This document shows positions 9,577-18,980 of a stretch of 64,000 nucleotides of DNA, piece by piece. The translations under genes were made by a program, and so were the position numbers. This DNA comes from Okeania sp. KiyG1. Its GTDB lineage: Bacteria > Cyanobacteriota > Cyanobacteriia > Cyanobacteriales > Microcoleaceae. The stretch's first letter is position 1, and every line of letters starts with the position of its first letter. The notes below the pieces were generated by a model. It was not told where the DNA came from. It was given only the letters and a program-made list of their open reading frames with translations, and searched no databases. Location: the NCBI RefSeq assembly GCF_014132355.1, contig NZ_BLZO01000057.1, positions 49,140-113,139 on the forward strand, written 5' to 3'.

Positions 9577-10218
9577 CTACGACTGAAACTGACTTAATAA
9601 CCAAGTGTAAACTTGAGCTTGATTTATTTGACGAGTCTGTTGCAACACTTCTTCTAAGAAAGAAATAGCTAATCCTGGTAAAACTTGAGACTCATTAATT
9701 TTTTGACTACCTCCGTTGGCAACAGCAAAGGCAATTATTTCTGTATTCTGCACATCAATTATCCAGTATTCAGCAACATTCATTGCTTCATACAACAAAC
9801 GCTTTTCGCCTTTATCATCTGCAAGGGAAGTATTAGCAACTTCTATAACTAGACTTGGTGGAGGATAAATATCTAGGTTAATAACAGATGTTTCCCAAGG
9901 AATTGCATCTGCATTTTCTCCAATATAATAGGAAATGTCTGGTTGAGCTGCTCGAAGTCCAGTTTTGCTATAAGTGCAATTATCTATACAGGTGAGGTTA
10001 ATTTTTTTGATAGCAGCAAATATATTAATTGTTGTGGTAATAACTGCATGGTCTCTACCATGCTGGCTTCCTAATGGTGACATTTCGATTCTAAATTTTC
10101 CGTTGTGGTAGTAACTTTTGGCTTTTTCGTAACTTGGGTCTTCAATGGTTTGGATATATTCTTGCCAGGTTCCTGTTATCCAAGTGTCTGTGGGTATTTG
10201 AGTTTGGGTTTTGTTCAT
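9577..10218 (-). CDS. Uma2 family protein, tandem copy 2
   Basis: The 213-residue protein is very close to copy 1 at both ends but diverges in the middle third (CIDNCTYSKTGLRAAQPDIS). It retains the AQPD and VIEVANTSLADDKGEK motifs. The repeat period to copy 1 is about 711 bp and includes the intergenic spacer with its GCGATCGC site, which marks a segmental duplication rather than independent acquisition. Confidence 0.85.
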   Translation of the reverse strand: MNKTQTQIPTDTWITGTWQEYIQTIEDPSYEKAKSYYHNGKFRIEMSPLGSQHGRDHAVITTTINIFAAIKKINLTCIDNCTYSKTGLRAAQPDISYYIGENADAIPWETSVINLDIYPPPSLVIEVANTSLADDKGEKRLLYEAMNVAEYWIIDVQNTEIIAFAVANGGSQKINESQVLPGLAISFLEEVLQQTRQINQAQVYTWLLSQFQS

Positions 10219-10288
10219 GGGTTTTATGAGAAAAGGTATATTTAATCGTTAGTAGGCAAAATTAGCGATCGCTCCATCTTGGCAAATT

Positions 10289-10927
10289 CTACGACTGAAA
10301 CTGACTGAATAACCAAGTGTAAGTTTCGATTTGATTTTCTTGAGAAGTCCGTTGCAGCACTTCCTCTAAGAAAGAAATTGCTAAATCAGGTAAAACTTGA
10401 GACTGGTTAATTCTTTTACTACCTCCATTAGCAATGGCAAAGGCAATAACTTCTACATTCTGCACATCAACTATCCAATATTCAGCAACATTCATTGCTT
10501 CGTATAGCAAACGTTTTTCCCCTATATCATCAGCAAGGGAAGTATTGGCAACTTCTATAACTAGATTTGGTGGAGGATAAATATCTAAGTCAATAATAGA
10601 TGTTTCAGGAGGAATTACATCTGCATTTTTTCCAATATAAAAGGAAGCGTCTGGTTGAGCTGATCGAAGTCCTGTTTTGCGATAAATACACTCATTTATG
10701 CCATCAACCTTAATCTTTTTGGCCATCGCAAATAAGTTAACTAAAGTAATAATAACCATGTGGTCTTTACCGTGTCTGTATCCTGGTGACATTTCGATTC
10801 TAAATTTTCCGTTGTGGTAATAACTTTTGGCTTTTTCGTAACTTGGGTCTTCAATGGTTTGGATATATTCTTGCCAGGTGGCAGTTATCCAAGTGTCTGT
10901 GGGAAGTTGGGTTTGGGTTTTGTTCAT
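10289..10927 (-). CDS. Uma2 family protein, tandem copy 3
   Basis: The protein has 212 residues from the ATG at 10927; eleven further in-frame codons upstream belong to a repeat and do not align with the paralogs, so this start is preferred. Motifs are AQPDASFYIGK and VIEVANTSLADDIGEK. It differs from copies 1 and 2 by the 5' flank, which here runs into TTATCAG heptamers. It is the closest of the three to the distant copy at 43938-44573, with which it shares the segment HMVI and KIKVDG-NECIYRKTGLR. Confidence 0.85.
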   Translation of the reverse strand: MNKTQTQLPTDTWITATWQEYIQTIEDPSYEKAKSYYHNGKFRIEMSPGYRHGKDHMVIITLVNLFAMAKKIKVDGINECIYRKTGLRSAQPDASFYIGKNADVIPPETSIIDLDIYPPPNLVIEVANTSLADDIGEKRLLYEAMNVAEYWIVDVQNVEVIAFAIANGGSKRINQSQVLPDLAISFLEEVLQRTSQENQIETYTWLFSQFQS

Positions 10928-11007
10928 GGGTATTTCAGTTATCAGCGATCGTCGGTACACTCCAATAATAATGAAGTTAATGAATATTGTAGCATTTTTG
11001 AGCCTGG

Positions 11008-11046
11008 TAATTTCAGTTATCAGTTATCAGTTATCAGTTATCAGTA
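11008..11046. repeat. TTATCAG heptamer array
   Basis: About five units of the heptamer TTATCAG occur here, the complement of the CTGATAA array at 33501-33616. Other short arrays lie near 18118, 19590, 53066 and 61030. Heptanucleotide reiterations of this kind (STRR sequences) are known from filamentous cyanobacteria. Confidence 0.7.
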
Positions 11047-11156
11047 AAAAGCGATCGCTCCTTTCTCTGACAAAAAGAGCGTTGGCGAAGCCTAGCGGCA
11101 GCTATCTCGCCTCGGTTATACTAGAAAAGTTAGCTGCTAATTTTGAGTAATTACTG

Positions 11157-14100
11157 TTATTGTTCCTGAATCTTTTCTAGTTGTTCCATTGCTGTTTGAT
11201 ATCCTTGAGTGTTTTCTTGTTGCTGATATAGAACTGCTGCTTTCTGGAAATTTTCAACAGCTTTTACTTTTTCTCCACTTTCACTGTATGAGCGACCTAG
11301 CCACTCATAAAATCTAGCATCTTCTGGTTGTAAGCGAATTCCTTCAGTGAAATTTGCGATCGCTTCTTTATATTTTTGCTGTTGGAAGTATAAAGCTCCT
11401 CGCTCGCCGTAATACAAAGCATTGTCAGGTTTCAATTCTATCGCTTTGTTGTAATCTGCCAAAGCTGCCTCATAGTCTCCTAAACTAAGAAATATATTAC
11501 CACGCGAAATATAGAGTTCATGTGCTGATTCAGGGTCAAGACTGATAGCTTTGTTGTAACTTTCTATTGCTTTTTGCTTTTCTCCTATTTGAAAATAAGC
11601 ATCGCCTCGGTTAGCATAATATAAGGCATGATCTGGTTTCAATTCTATGGCTTTGTTATAATCTGCCAAAGCTGCCTCATAATCTTCTAGCTGATAAAGT
11701 GCTTGAGCACGTACATTATAGCGTTCATGGGCTGATTCGGGGTCGAGACTGATAGCTTTGTTGTAACTTTCTATTGCTTTTTGCTTTTCTCCCATTTTAA
11801 AGTAAGCATCGCCTCGGTTAGTATAATATAAGGCATAATTTGGTTTCAATTCTATGGCTTTGTTGACATCTGTCAAAGCTGCCTCATAGTCTTCTAGGTG
11901 ATAAAGTGCTTGAGCACGCCAATTATAGTATTGGTGCGCGCTTGCCTGTAGGTCTGAGGAGAATTTGATGGCGTTGTCGTAATCATCTATTCCTTTCTGC
12001 TTTTCCTTCAAAGCAAAATAGCCATTACCGCGAATCCTGTAAAGGTCACCATGATCGGGTTGTAAGCGTAAAGCTTTTTCTAAATATTCCGTAAACTTCT
12101 GTCTATTTCCTTGTTTCGCGTAAACAAATCCTCGCTCTGCGTAAGCAGTAGCAAAATCTGGCTCCGCTTCTATAGCTCGATCAAAATATTCGATTGCTTG
12201 AGCATAGTCTTCCTTCCTTGTGTATATTTGTCCTTTAAGGGTGTAAGTAAAGGCATTACCTGGATTCAGAACTAATGCCTTATTGATATCTGCGATCGCT
12301 TCTTCGTAGTCTTTCTCTTCCCAGGTTGTTTTTTCTGAATCTTCCAGGTGGACTCTTGCCCAAGCACGTCTGAGATAACCATAAGAGTTATCACGATTCA
12401 TTTCAATCGCTTGATCGGCAGCTTCCAGAGCTTCTTGGTACAATCCCAGATACTTTAGAACGCTGCTTTTCCATTGATAAAGAATAAAATCATTAGGCGT
12501 ATATTCGATCGCCTGTTCCAAAGCTTGCAGAGATTCATTGTATTGTCCTAAATCGAAATGGGCACTAGACTTTTGACGCCAAGCTTGAGATAATGCTCGA
12601 TACTTATATTCAACCTCTGGTAGATTTTTGGCATACTTTGCTGCTTCTGTCAAAGATTTTATTGCCTCTAGATAATTTTTCTGACGCATTAACGTCCAGC
12701 CATGAGAATACCAAGCTAGATAAAAATCTGGTTCAATTGAAATTGCTTGTTCAAAAGCTTCCAGTGATTTTTCATATCGACGTAATCGCCACAATTTGTT
12801 ACCATAATTAAGCCATTCAACTGCAGTAGCATTACTTTGTGGTTCTTGTAAATTGATTAAGTCACTAATAACTAAATCTTGAGTTGCAGCGTCTAGTCGC
12901 TGTGGCAAAGAAGTCTGTTGGTTAATACTGAGGTTAATTTTTTCCTGTTCCAGTTTAGCCAAAAAGGTGCGAATAGGAACTCCTAAACTATAACCTACTT
13001 CAAGAATAGGTTTCTGTGAATCCCTTTGCAAAACTGGACTTTCATCTCCCTCCACTGATTCTGCTGCTGTATGAATTCCAATTAAACGACCTTCTGTATC
13101 TAATACTGGTCCACCACTCATACCTTTTTCTGAGAAGTTGCCGTAGACCAACCCAAAACCCGAAATAAAAGAACGCTCATCTTTTGCTGAGTTAAACCCA
13201 CCTAGACCTAAAAGGTAGCCAGCATTAAATTGACGGTCAGACTCTAGGTTTGCTGCTGTGGGCTGTTTTGATGCTGGCCATCCTGAGAGGAAAACTACTC
13301 TGTCTTCTATTCCTCTAGCATAGTCTCCTATAGTGACTACTTGATAGGATTGGTTGCTTGTAAACTCTAAAAGTGCTAAGTCTAAACCTTGAGATTTACT
13401 CCAATTTTTGGTTTTGTTAGAATCAACTACATATTCTTGACCATCGTGGGTGAAAACTTTCAGCCCCTTCCCATTAGCAACATGACCAGCAGTCAGCACA
13501 TAGTAAGTATTTCCTTCTTTTGCAACAATTACTCCTGAACCATTTTCCTGGTCTGACCTAGTAATTAATACAGAAACCTTTTGGGCAATACCATTAACTT
13601 TTTCTGCTAATGGAGCCATCGGTTCTGGGGAACGCTTCTCAACTGTTAGTGTTACAGTATTGTCTGAGGCCAACTGGGGAGCAAGTTGAGCCAACTTATC
13701 TACGGGAACTCCCCAACTGGAGCGTCTCATTCGAGCTTCTAGGTCATCATTGGGGCGAGTGCCATCTTCATATACATAAGGACGACTGAAACTGAGAGCT
13801 TGTGCAAAAATACCATTAATGCCAACAACTTCACCCCGACTATTGAGTATTGGTCCCCCACTCATACCTTTTTCAACATCAGTAGTGTAGCCAATGAGAT
13901 AACCTCCCTCTAATGGTTTTGGTAATACTAAGGAAATTCTGCCTGTTTGGAAAATAAATCCATTTGCATCCGAGGATTCAGGTTCAAAAGGAAATCCAGC
14001 TACATATATTGGAGAACCTTTCTCAACAGTTTTTAAGTTCCCTAGAAAAGCGACAGTATAATTCTGACTAGCATTAAATTGCAACAATGCCATGTCATTG

Positions 14101-14453
14101 CTGCCAAAGTTGGCTTCAGGAACAGCTTTAGCTTGGTAAATTTTACCATCAGGGGTTTCTATTTGGTGAGACGCTCCGTTTTCTATAACGTGCTGGTTAG
14201 TTAAAACGGTATAAACTCCATTTTGTTTGCGAATCAATATTCCCGAACCCCTATTTTCTCCGGATAAAACTTTAACAGTAATAGATTTTGCTAGGGTTTG
14301 TAATTGCTCGGCTGATTTTTCGGAAGTGACTTGTTGAGCAATAACTTTGGGAGTAGCAATACTAATTTCGTAGCCAACAATGGGTAAGATTAATATTGCT
14401 CCTATGCTAGCGATTAGAGTTAGTGATTTATATTTTTTGTTTCCTGGTATCAT
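11157..14453 (-). CDS. double trypsin-like serine protease with C-terminal TPR array
   Basis: The 1098-residue protein has an N-terminal hydrophobic segment (about 11-30) that exports or anchors it. Two S1-type protease domains follow. The first (about 50-260) has the histidine in LTNQHVIENG, the aspartate in NDMALLQF and the serine in GMSGGPIL. The second (about 285-500) has LTAGHVANG, LDLALLEF and GMSGGPVL. Both triads look complete, which is unusual for a doubled domain. From about residue 540 there are a dozen or more TPR units (YNKAIELKP, YYANRGDAY), some nearly identical to each other, which suggests recent expansion. It is probably a periplasmic or envelope protease whose TPRs bind substrate or partners. 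It is monocistronic. Confidence 0.88.
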   Translation of the reverse strand: MIPGNKKYKSLTLIASIGAILILPIVGYEISIATPKVIAQQVTSEKSAEQLQTLAKSITVKVLSGENRGSGILIRKQNGVYTVLTNQHVIENGASHQIETPDGKIYQAKAVPEANFGSNDMALLQFNASQNYTVAFLGNLKTVEKGSPIYVAGFPFEPESSDANGFIFQTGRISLVLPKPLEGGYLIGYTTDVEKGMSGGPILNSRGEVVGINGIFAQALSFSRPYVYEDGTRPNDDLEARMRRSSWGVPVDKLAQLAPQLASDNTVTLTVEKRSPEPMAPLAEKVNGIAQKVSVLITRSDQENGSGVIVAKEGNTYYVLTAGHVANGKGLKVFTHDGQEYVVDSNKTKNWSKSQGLDLALLEFTSNQSYQVVTIGDYARGIEDRVVFLSGWPASKQPTAANLESDRQFNAGYLLGLGGFNSAKDERSFISGFGLVYGNFSEKGMSGGPVLDTEGRLIGIHTAAESVEGDESPVLQRDSQKPILEVGYSLGVPIRTFLAKLEQEKINLSINQQTSLPQRLDAATQDLVISDLINLQEPQSNATAVEWLNYGNKLWRLRRYEKSLEAFEQAISIEPDFYLAWYSHGWTLMRQKNYLEAIKSLTEAAKYAKNLPEVEYKYRALSQAWRQKSSAHFDLGQYNESLQALEQAIEYTPNDFILYQWKSSVLKYLGLYQEALEAADQAIEMNRDNSYGYLRRAWARVHLEDSEKTTWEEKDYEEAIADINKALVLNPGNAFTYTLKGQIYTRKEDYAQAIEYFDRAIEAEPDFATAYAERGFVYAKQGNRQKFTEYLEKALRLQPDHGDLYRIRGNGYFALKEKQKGIDDYDNAIKFSSDLQASAHQYYNWRAQALYHLEDYEAALTDVNKAIELKPNYALYYTNRGDAYFKMGEKQKAIESYNKAISLDPESAHERYNVRAQALYQLEDYEAALADYNKAIELKPDHALYYANRGDAYFQIGEKQKAIESYNKAISLDPESAHELYISRGNIFLSLGDYEAALADYNKAIELKPDNALYYGERGALYFQQQKYKEAIANFTEGIRLQPEDARFYEWLGRSYSESGEKVKAVENFQKAAVLYQQQENTQGYQTAMEQLEKIQEQ

Positions 14454-14594
14454 TATTTTTTCCTATAATCCCAATAATTTGCAGCGATTTTAATTAGGGT
14501 ATATCACTGTAAGGACGTTGCATGCAAGGTCCCTACGAGTTTTCGGTTGTGACAATGTGGTTTATAAATCTGATGCCTAAGTTCTGTTTGTTTT

Positions 14595-14750
14595 AGAGGA
14601 CATCTGAAAAGTTGTTTAATACTGAATTTTGCCCCCCTAGCCCCCCAATTCTGGGGGGAACAAGAATCTATTAGCTGGTAAAAGTCCCCCAATTTTGGGG
14701 GATGCGCGGGGGCGCGTGATGTAGCAAATGAGACTTCTCAGACAACCTCT
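14595..14750. mobile_element. MITE with AGAGG(N)TATCTGAAAAGT-type termini
   Basis: The left end AGAGGACATCTGAAAAGT is inverted at the right end ACTTCTCAGACAACCTCT. The inside reads TACTGAATTTTGCCCCCC, a GGGGGGAACAAGA box and a GTGATGTAGCAAA box, all shared with the copy starting at 34283. There is no coding sequence. The gene upstream is the protease-TPR protein. Confidence 0.75.
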
Positions 14751-14815
14751 TGTATACACCTAAATTAGAGGGTGGCTATAATAGTCACCCCTCTAAAATA
14801 TGAACAAAGCCAAAA

Positions 14816-15349
14816 TTATCTTGACTTAGTAGTTAATTTTGATTTTTGAGTGAGCATAAAAGCAACATCATAGTAATCCCGAGGAGAACCATCTTCACTT
14901 TGAATCAGTGGACCACTTGCTTTAAAACCTGTACCAAAAAGTGCGCCAAGCACTTCATTAGGCTGATCTTCATCCCTTAAGGTAAATAGTACTATGTTAC
15001 ATGGTCCGCCATATCGACGAGTACCACAAATAACATTGGAGTTGCTGGCAACTGCGCTAGTGAGATAATTCAAAACCCCTTCTTCTTCAGCTTTCTGGAA
15101 CTTCTGAGAAACAATCTGACAGCGTTTTTCAGGAGTAAATTCATTACTCCAAGGTTTTTGCCAGCTAATTATGGGAATTCTTTTTCCACTTGCAGTACGA
15201 GCATAGGTAGTAGGTATACCTGTGCTACTTTTTCCGCAAAAATAGACTGTTTTGCCCCTTTGAGCAAAGCTGGATTGACTAAATGTAGCAATGCTACCAA
15301 TAGCAACTGCACTTGCAGCTATGGCTGACAGAATAGATTTAAGTTTCAT
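14816..15349 (-). CDS. COP23 domain protein, exported
   Basis: The 177-residue protein has a clear signal peptide (basic start, hydrophobic run at about 7-22, FAQR cleavage area). The mature part carries the COP23 signature seen in cyanobacteria: FCGKS and PTTYAR, a WQKPW motif, TPEKRCQIVSQKFQ, NYLTS and VICGT, followed by a conserved CNIVLFTL strand. The family is named after a circadian-oscillating protein of Synechococcus; its biochemical role is not known. Three cysteines in conserved positions suggest a disulfide in the periplasm. Confidence 0.85.
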   Translation of the reverse strand: MKLKSILSAIAASAVAIGSIATFSQSSFAQRGKTVYFCGKSSTGIPTTYARTASGKRIPIISWQKPWSNEFTPEKRCQIVSQKFQKAEEEGVLNYLTSAVASNSNVICGTRRYGGPCNIVLFTLRDEDQPNEVLGALFGTGFKASGPLIQSEDGSPRDYYDVAFMLTQKSKLTTKSR

Positions 15350-15646
15350 AAATGATTCTTTGTAATGTTTCTAGAGAGGTAAGGCTAAGACTAGAATTTA
15401 TAATCTGAAGTTACCAGTTAAATTCCTAAAAATTCATCCTAAAAATAACAACTTGATTTAAGAACTGTCAAGCTAGAAATTACACGGTTGTTTGTCAACT
15501 ACAAATTATATTAAATCCGTATAATTTCTGATAAACCAAATGTTATATCTTTAGCTATTACCAAATATTTCTAAATTATATTCCCTCATAACTTCTGACT
15601 TCTAACTATCTAAAATCATACCAATGCTACCGAATTTGATATTACC
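15350..15646. other. intergenic, no gene seen
   Basis: The DNA is AT-rich, without clear repeats. It presumably contains the promoter of the COP23 gene, which lies on the minus strand. Confidence 0.4.
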
Positions 15647-15761
15647 AGGACTTACGCATAAGGTAGGAAAAATTAGGATTTGAGACTGCTTTCCGTTCCG
15701 GAATGCTCCGCAAACCCTGTCGGTCGCAATGACGGAAATATTTTGCAGGTAAGTAAGTCCT
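15647..15761. mobile_element. MITE with AGGACTTACGCA termini
   Basis: The element is bounded by AGGACTTACGCA on the left and a decayed GTAAGTAAGTCCT on the right. Inside is a GGTCGCAATGACGG palindromic repeat segment. It abuts the stop codon of the GUN4 reading frame on the minus strand. Other family members lie at 18669-18758 and 43766-43853. Confidence 0.7.
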
Positions 15762-15763
15762 AA

Positions 15764-16144
15764 TTACCTGTTTCTTGAGCAGGCATTCATGCGAGAGAAT
15801 AATTCCCCTTTCCGCAAGGTATCTCTAAGGATTGCACTACTAGGTAAATGACCTGGTAATGCTTCACTAGAAAAATTAAGTTCTTGGTCAGATATCCAGA
15901 TTCCTTCTTGTTGCCAACCCACTGTCTTACCGAATTCATTAAAAGTATTTTCCTTGTATTCCCCTATTACATTACCTGTTTCTTCATACTTAGATTTTTG
16001 AACGCTGAAACCAAACTTTTTCTGGTAAGATTCTTGCCAAAGTTGATTAATACGAACTAAATCTTGACAGGGAAACTTTTCAATTTCATCTACTTTGAAA
16101 AAAGCTTCACCATCTTCACTATTTTGTTTAGTTACTTTCAGCAT
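15764..16144 (-). pseudogene. GUN4 domain, out of frame with the upstream kinase
   Basis: The frame encodes most of a GUN4 domain: FPCQDLVRINQLWQ, KKFGFSVQKSKYEE, GWQQEGIW, and the LPGHLPS signature. It continues open upstream of its first ATG through LEKHLKTQDWQKANQET, the N-terminal GUN4 helices, to about 16250. There it meets the end of the kinase frame, one base out of register. GUN4 in its chlorophyll role binds porphyrins and stimulates Mg-chelatase; fused to kinases its role is unknown. With no start of its own, it is most simply the lost C-terminus of the kinase. Confidence 0.8.
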
Positions 16145-16221
16145 AATATCTATAGTTTCCTGATTTGCTTTTTGCCAATCTTGAGTTTTTAAATGTTTTT
16201 CTAGCTGATTGTAATTTCCGA

Positions 16222-17148
16222 TTAATTCTGGTTGTGGATTTTGATTTTTATAATAGCAAATAAAGATATTCCAGCTATTGCAGCAAATACTGAAGTGATA
16301 ATAACTTTAATTGGAAACTTACGTTCCTTTGGGGAAATATTTACCAGAGCCTGCAAAGCTTCACTAGCATTTTTATAGCGTTCTTTATAGTCGTAGCGCA
16401 CCATTTTTTTCAGAACATTTGCTAACTGCTTGCTAATCTGAAAATTTTCCCAACCAATAATTTCACCAGTATGATCTTTTTGTATTTCTTGAGGATATGA
16501 ACCAGTAATTGCTTGGATGGCAATAATCCCAACAGCATAAATATCACTACATAACTTAGGAAAGCCATTTGCTTGTTCAGGAGCCATATATACAGGAGTA
16601 CCAACAGCAATAGTAGGAGTTGTTTTTCCTTGCTTATTTAAGCTTAAAACGCTGAGTTCTTTCACCGCTCCAAAATCAATCATCACCAGCTTATTATCTT
16701 GCTCGCGACGCATTAAATTTGAAGGTTTAAGGTCTCTATGAATGATATTATTATTATGAACATACTTTAATATTTCTAGTATTTCTTGAAGAAGCCGAAT
16801 TACAGAAGTTTCATCTAATAACTTGCCAGGAATTATTTCTTCATCCAAATCATGTCCTTTAACAAACTCTTGAACTAAATAAAATTCACCATCTTCCTCA
16901 AAATGTGCTAATAGCTGCGGAATTTGCTCGTGTTGCCCTAATTCATATAGAGTTTTTGCTTCTGTTTCAAATAACCGTCGTGCTATCTGTAAAACTTCTG
17001 GATGAGGATTTTTCTTCAGTTTTTTAACAACACATTGGGGATGGCCTGGTAAAGCCATATCTACGGCCAAATAGGTTTCTCCAAATCCACCTTCACCTAA
17101 AAAATCGGTAATTCGGTAGCGACCTAGTAGTGTTCTGTCAACTAGCAT
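16222..17148 (-). CDS. Ser/Thr protein kinase, truncated by frameshift
   Basis: The protein has 308 residues. The Hanks-type kinase domain (about 8-270) has the glycine loop [33 protein letters not shown] and YMAPEQANG, so all catalytic residues are there. A transmembrane helix follows at about 280-300 ([18 protein letters not shown]). The frame stops eight residues after the helix. The -1 frame downstream encodes a GUN4 domain, so the intact ancestor was probably kinase-TM-GUN4. The loss is equivalent to one missing base, likely in the A-run near 16248. The kinase domain itself could still work. Sequencing error is the main alternative. Confidence 0.85.
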   Translation of the reverse strand: MLVDRTLLGRYRITDFLGEGGFGETYLAVDMALPGHPQCVVKKLKKNPHPEVLQIARRLFETEAKTLYELGQHEQIPQLLAHFEEDGEFYLVQEFVKGHDLDEEIIPGKLLDETSVIRLLQEILEILKYVHNNNIIHRDLKPSNLMRREQDNKLVMIDFGAVKELSVLSLNKQGKTTPTIAVGTPVYMAPEQANGFPKLCSDIYAVGIIAIQAITGSYPQEIQKDHTGEIIGWENFQISKQLANVLKKMVRYDYKERYKNASEALQALVNISPKERKFPIKVIITSVFAAIAGISLFAIIKIKIHNQN

Positions 17149-17262
17149 ATTTAGTACGAGTATTGAGCATTCCTATTTTGTCATATTTTTCTAATAAAAG
17201 GAAATGGGCAATAGTAAAGAAGAGAAAACAGCATTTATGAATTGCTTTGATCGGGAAAATTG

Positions 17263-17817
17263 TTAATCAATTGAAGAGGATTTTTTTCCGCGATCGCGAC
17301 GCCACAAACAAATCAATTTTAACCCTACAAAATAACTGAATGTTCCACAAATTATACCCATGACAAAACAACCTAAAAATAGAGCTATTACAAACTGAGT
17401 TCCATATTTCATTAACTCTTGAAATGAAATAATACTATCAGGCATAAATTCCTCTTTAGAGTTGAGTAATAATCTACCAACTTGAAAGTTAATTGCATAA
17501 ATTGGTACATAAGTCAAAGGATTACTCACCCAAGTACCAGCAGCGGCAGCAATTTTATGACCCCGGAACAAAGTTGCTAGTGCTACACCCACTATGGTTT
17601 GCAGACCAAAAATTGGAAATAATCCGGCAAAGACCCCTGTCGCTAAACCCCTAGCAATATATTCTGGAGTTCCCCGCATCCGAATGAAGCGCCAGTATAA
17701 ATATCGCCCATATCTATACAATTTTGGTGGTTTATCTCTATTTGATAGAGATTTTTTTGTAGTCAGTTTAGATAGTAGTTGCTGAGAAGTTTGTGAGATA
17801 TTTTTGAACATATTCAT
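17263..17817 (-). CDS. DUF2062 membrane protein
   Basis: The 184-residue protein contains the DUF2062 signature, rich in small residues: EYIARGLATGVFAGLFP, GLQTIVGVALA and AGTWVSNPLTYVPIY. Two to three hydrophobic segments are visible, with the last at about 145-170. The family is widespread in bacteria and of unknown function, often near glycosyltransferases or ComEC-like proteins; here it has no such neighbour. The start ATG at 17817 fits the family length. Confidence 0.8.
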   Translation of the reverse strand: MNMFKNISQTSQQLLSKLTTKKSLSNRDKPPKLYRYGRYLYWRFIRMRGTPEYIARGLATGVFAGLFPIFGLQTIVGVALATLFRGHKIAAAAGTWVSNPLTYVPIYAINFQVGRLLLNSKEEFMPDSIISFQELMKYGTQFVIALFLGCFVMGIICGTFSYFVGLKLICLWRRDRGKKSSSID

Positions 17818-18151
17818 AGCATTTCACGGAAGTTAAAAGTCAAAAGTTAAAAGTAAGATTTTAGCATATTTCGGGCAAATGATGTACAAGATGAATAGTG
17901 AAAATATTGTAGTGCGGGCATCTTGCCCGCGATAGGTGTAGCTCATAACAATGGAAAACGCTGTATATCTATCGTAAGTCCTGATGTTGTTGGGTTTATC
18001 CTAACGGATAAGCTGGCGCTAACGTACCTCAACCCAACCTACAGTTAGGTTAATAATAACGATCACCAAGAGAAAATCAAGTTCAATATTTCAAGTCTCT
18101 GACTTCAAGCAGAGGTACTGATAACTGATAACTGTTAACTGATAACTGAAA
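17818..18151. other. intergenic, short palindromes and heptamers
   Basis: The region contains the palindrome GCGGGCATCTTGCCCGC near 17915 and CTGATAACTG heptamers at about 18118-18150. No gene is seen. Confidence 0.5.
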
Positions 18152-18502
18152 TTACACCCCATACCCAGTATGTTGACGAATCTCAGGAGGATGAAAAGCA
18201 AGTACAATTCCATCCTTCGGTACTCCTGCATCCACAAGTTCATCGGTAATGCCATCTTCGATACCATCGTGGTGAATCCAAATTTTATCATTTCTGATTT
18301 CAGCATGAACAACCGTACCATATAAACGGAGACCATTTTGCCATCCTTCGTTGACTAATAGAAAATGGTTGCGATCGCTACTAACAATTACATAAGTTTT
18401 CACATCACCATAGCGGTAAGGGAGATCGGCGTAGTATTGCAAGATTTTTATGAGTGTTTCACGCCATTTTTCCAGATCTAAGAGTTGACTTGTGGTTTCC
18501 AT
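18152..18502 (-). CDS. xisI: XisI family protein
   Basis: The 116-residue protein matches the XisI family over its full length: a helical start with LDLEKWRETLIKILQYYA, then DVKTYVIVSSDRNHFLLV, GWQNGLRLYG, KIWIHHDGIEDGITDEL and a C-terminal VLAFHPPEIRQHTGY. In Anabaena, xisI was described with xisH and xisF as needed for excision of the fdxN element. The many cyanobacterial xisH/xisI pairs elsewhere have no proven role. Its ATG overlaps the last codons of the xisH reading frame. Since xisH is broken here, xisI is an orphan. Confidence 0.9.
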   Translation of the reverse strand: METTSQLLDLEKWRETLIKILQYYADLPYRYGDVKTYVIVSSDRNHFLLVNEGWQNGLRLYGTVVHAEIRNDKIWIHHDGIEDGITDELVDAGVPKDGIVLAFHPPEIRQHTGYGV

Positions 18503-18668
18503 TGAATAATTTCCTCCATTTTGGCATCAAAAACAAACAGGCGAAAACCAGGTTATTCTAACAGCAGTTCTCCAACTTCCTGCTTAAAGAAAGTTTCAAA
18601 AACATTGCGCTCGACTGCCAAATATATTTGACGTAACGAGTCTTGTTTCTTAAGTATTCTACTATATC

Positions 18669-18758
18669 AGGACTTACGCATAAACACTATATCTGGTAGG
18701 GGCGAATGGCATTCGCCCTCTACAGATAGCGTATTATCTACAAGTTTGCGTAAGTCCT
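18669..18758. mobile_element. MITE with AGGACTTACGCA termini, inside xisH
   Basis: The 90-bp element starts AGGACTTACGCA and ends TGCGTAAGTCCT, a perfect inverted match. Its centre is the palindromic box GGGGCGAATGGCATTCGCCC. The copy at 43766-43853 has the same length class and the same box. It lies 14 bp from the next MITE. Confidence 0.85.
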
Positions 18759-18772
18759 GTATATAAAAAAAA

Positions 18773-18980
18773 GGCGTTGCTGAATTGAAGTATGAATGCG
18801 CGATTGTTTGGTTCTGGTTAAGCCCCCTAAATCCCCCGTTCAACAAAAAGCGAAGCATCCTCTGGCTTCCCCCTTTCCAAGGGGGACGGGAGGGGGATAA
18901 AAAAGGGGGACTTTTAGAGTTTTATTCCCCCCAAAATTGGCTTGCTCGGGGGGCAAAATCATACCCAGAATCAGCAACGC
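18773..18980. mobile_element. MITE with GGCGTTGCTGA termini, inside xisH
   Basis: The element is bounded by GGCGTTGCTGAATTGAAG and AGAATCAGCAACGC and is the inverse of the copy at 7475-7782. It separates the XisH N-terminal half from the remainder. Internal tracts are GC-rich (AAGGGGGACGGGAGGGGG). Confidence 0.8.

Noticed and set aside
11157-14453. Possibility that the protease-TPR protein is two genes
   Set aside because: The frame is continuous from signal peptide to last TPR and no internal start or stop supports a split.
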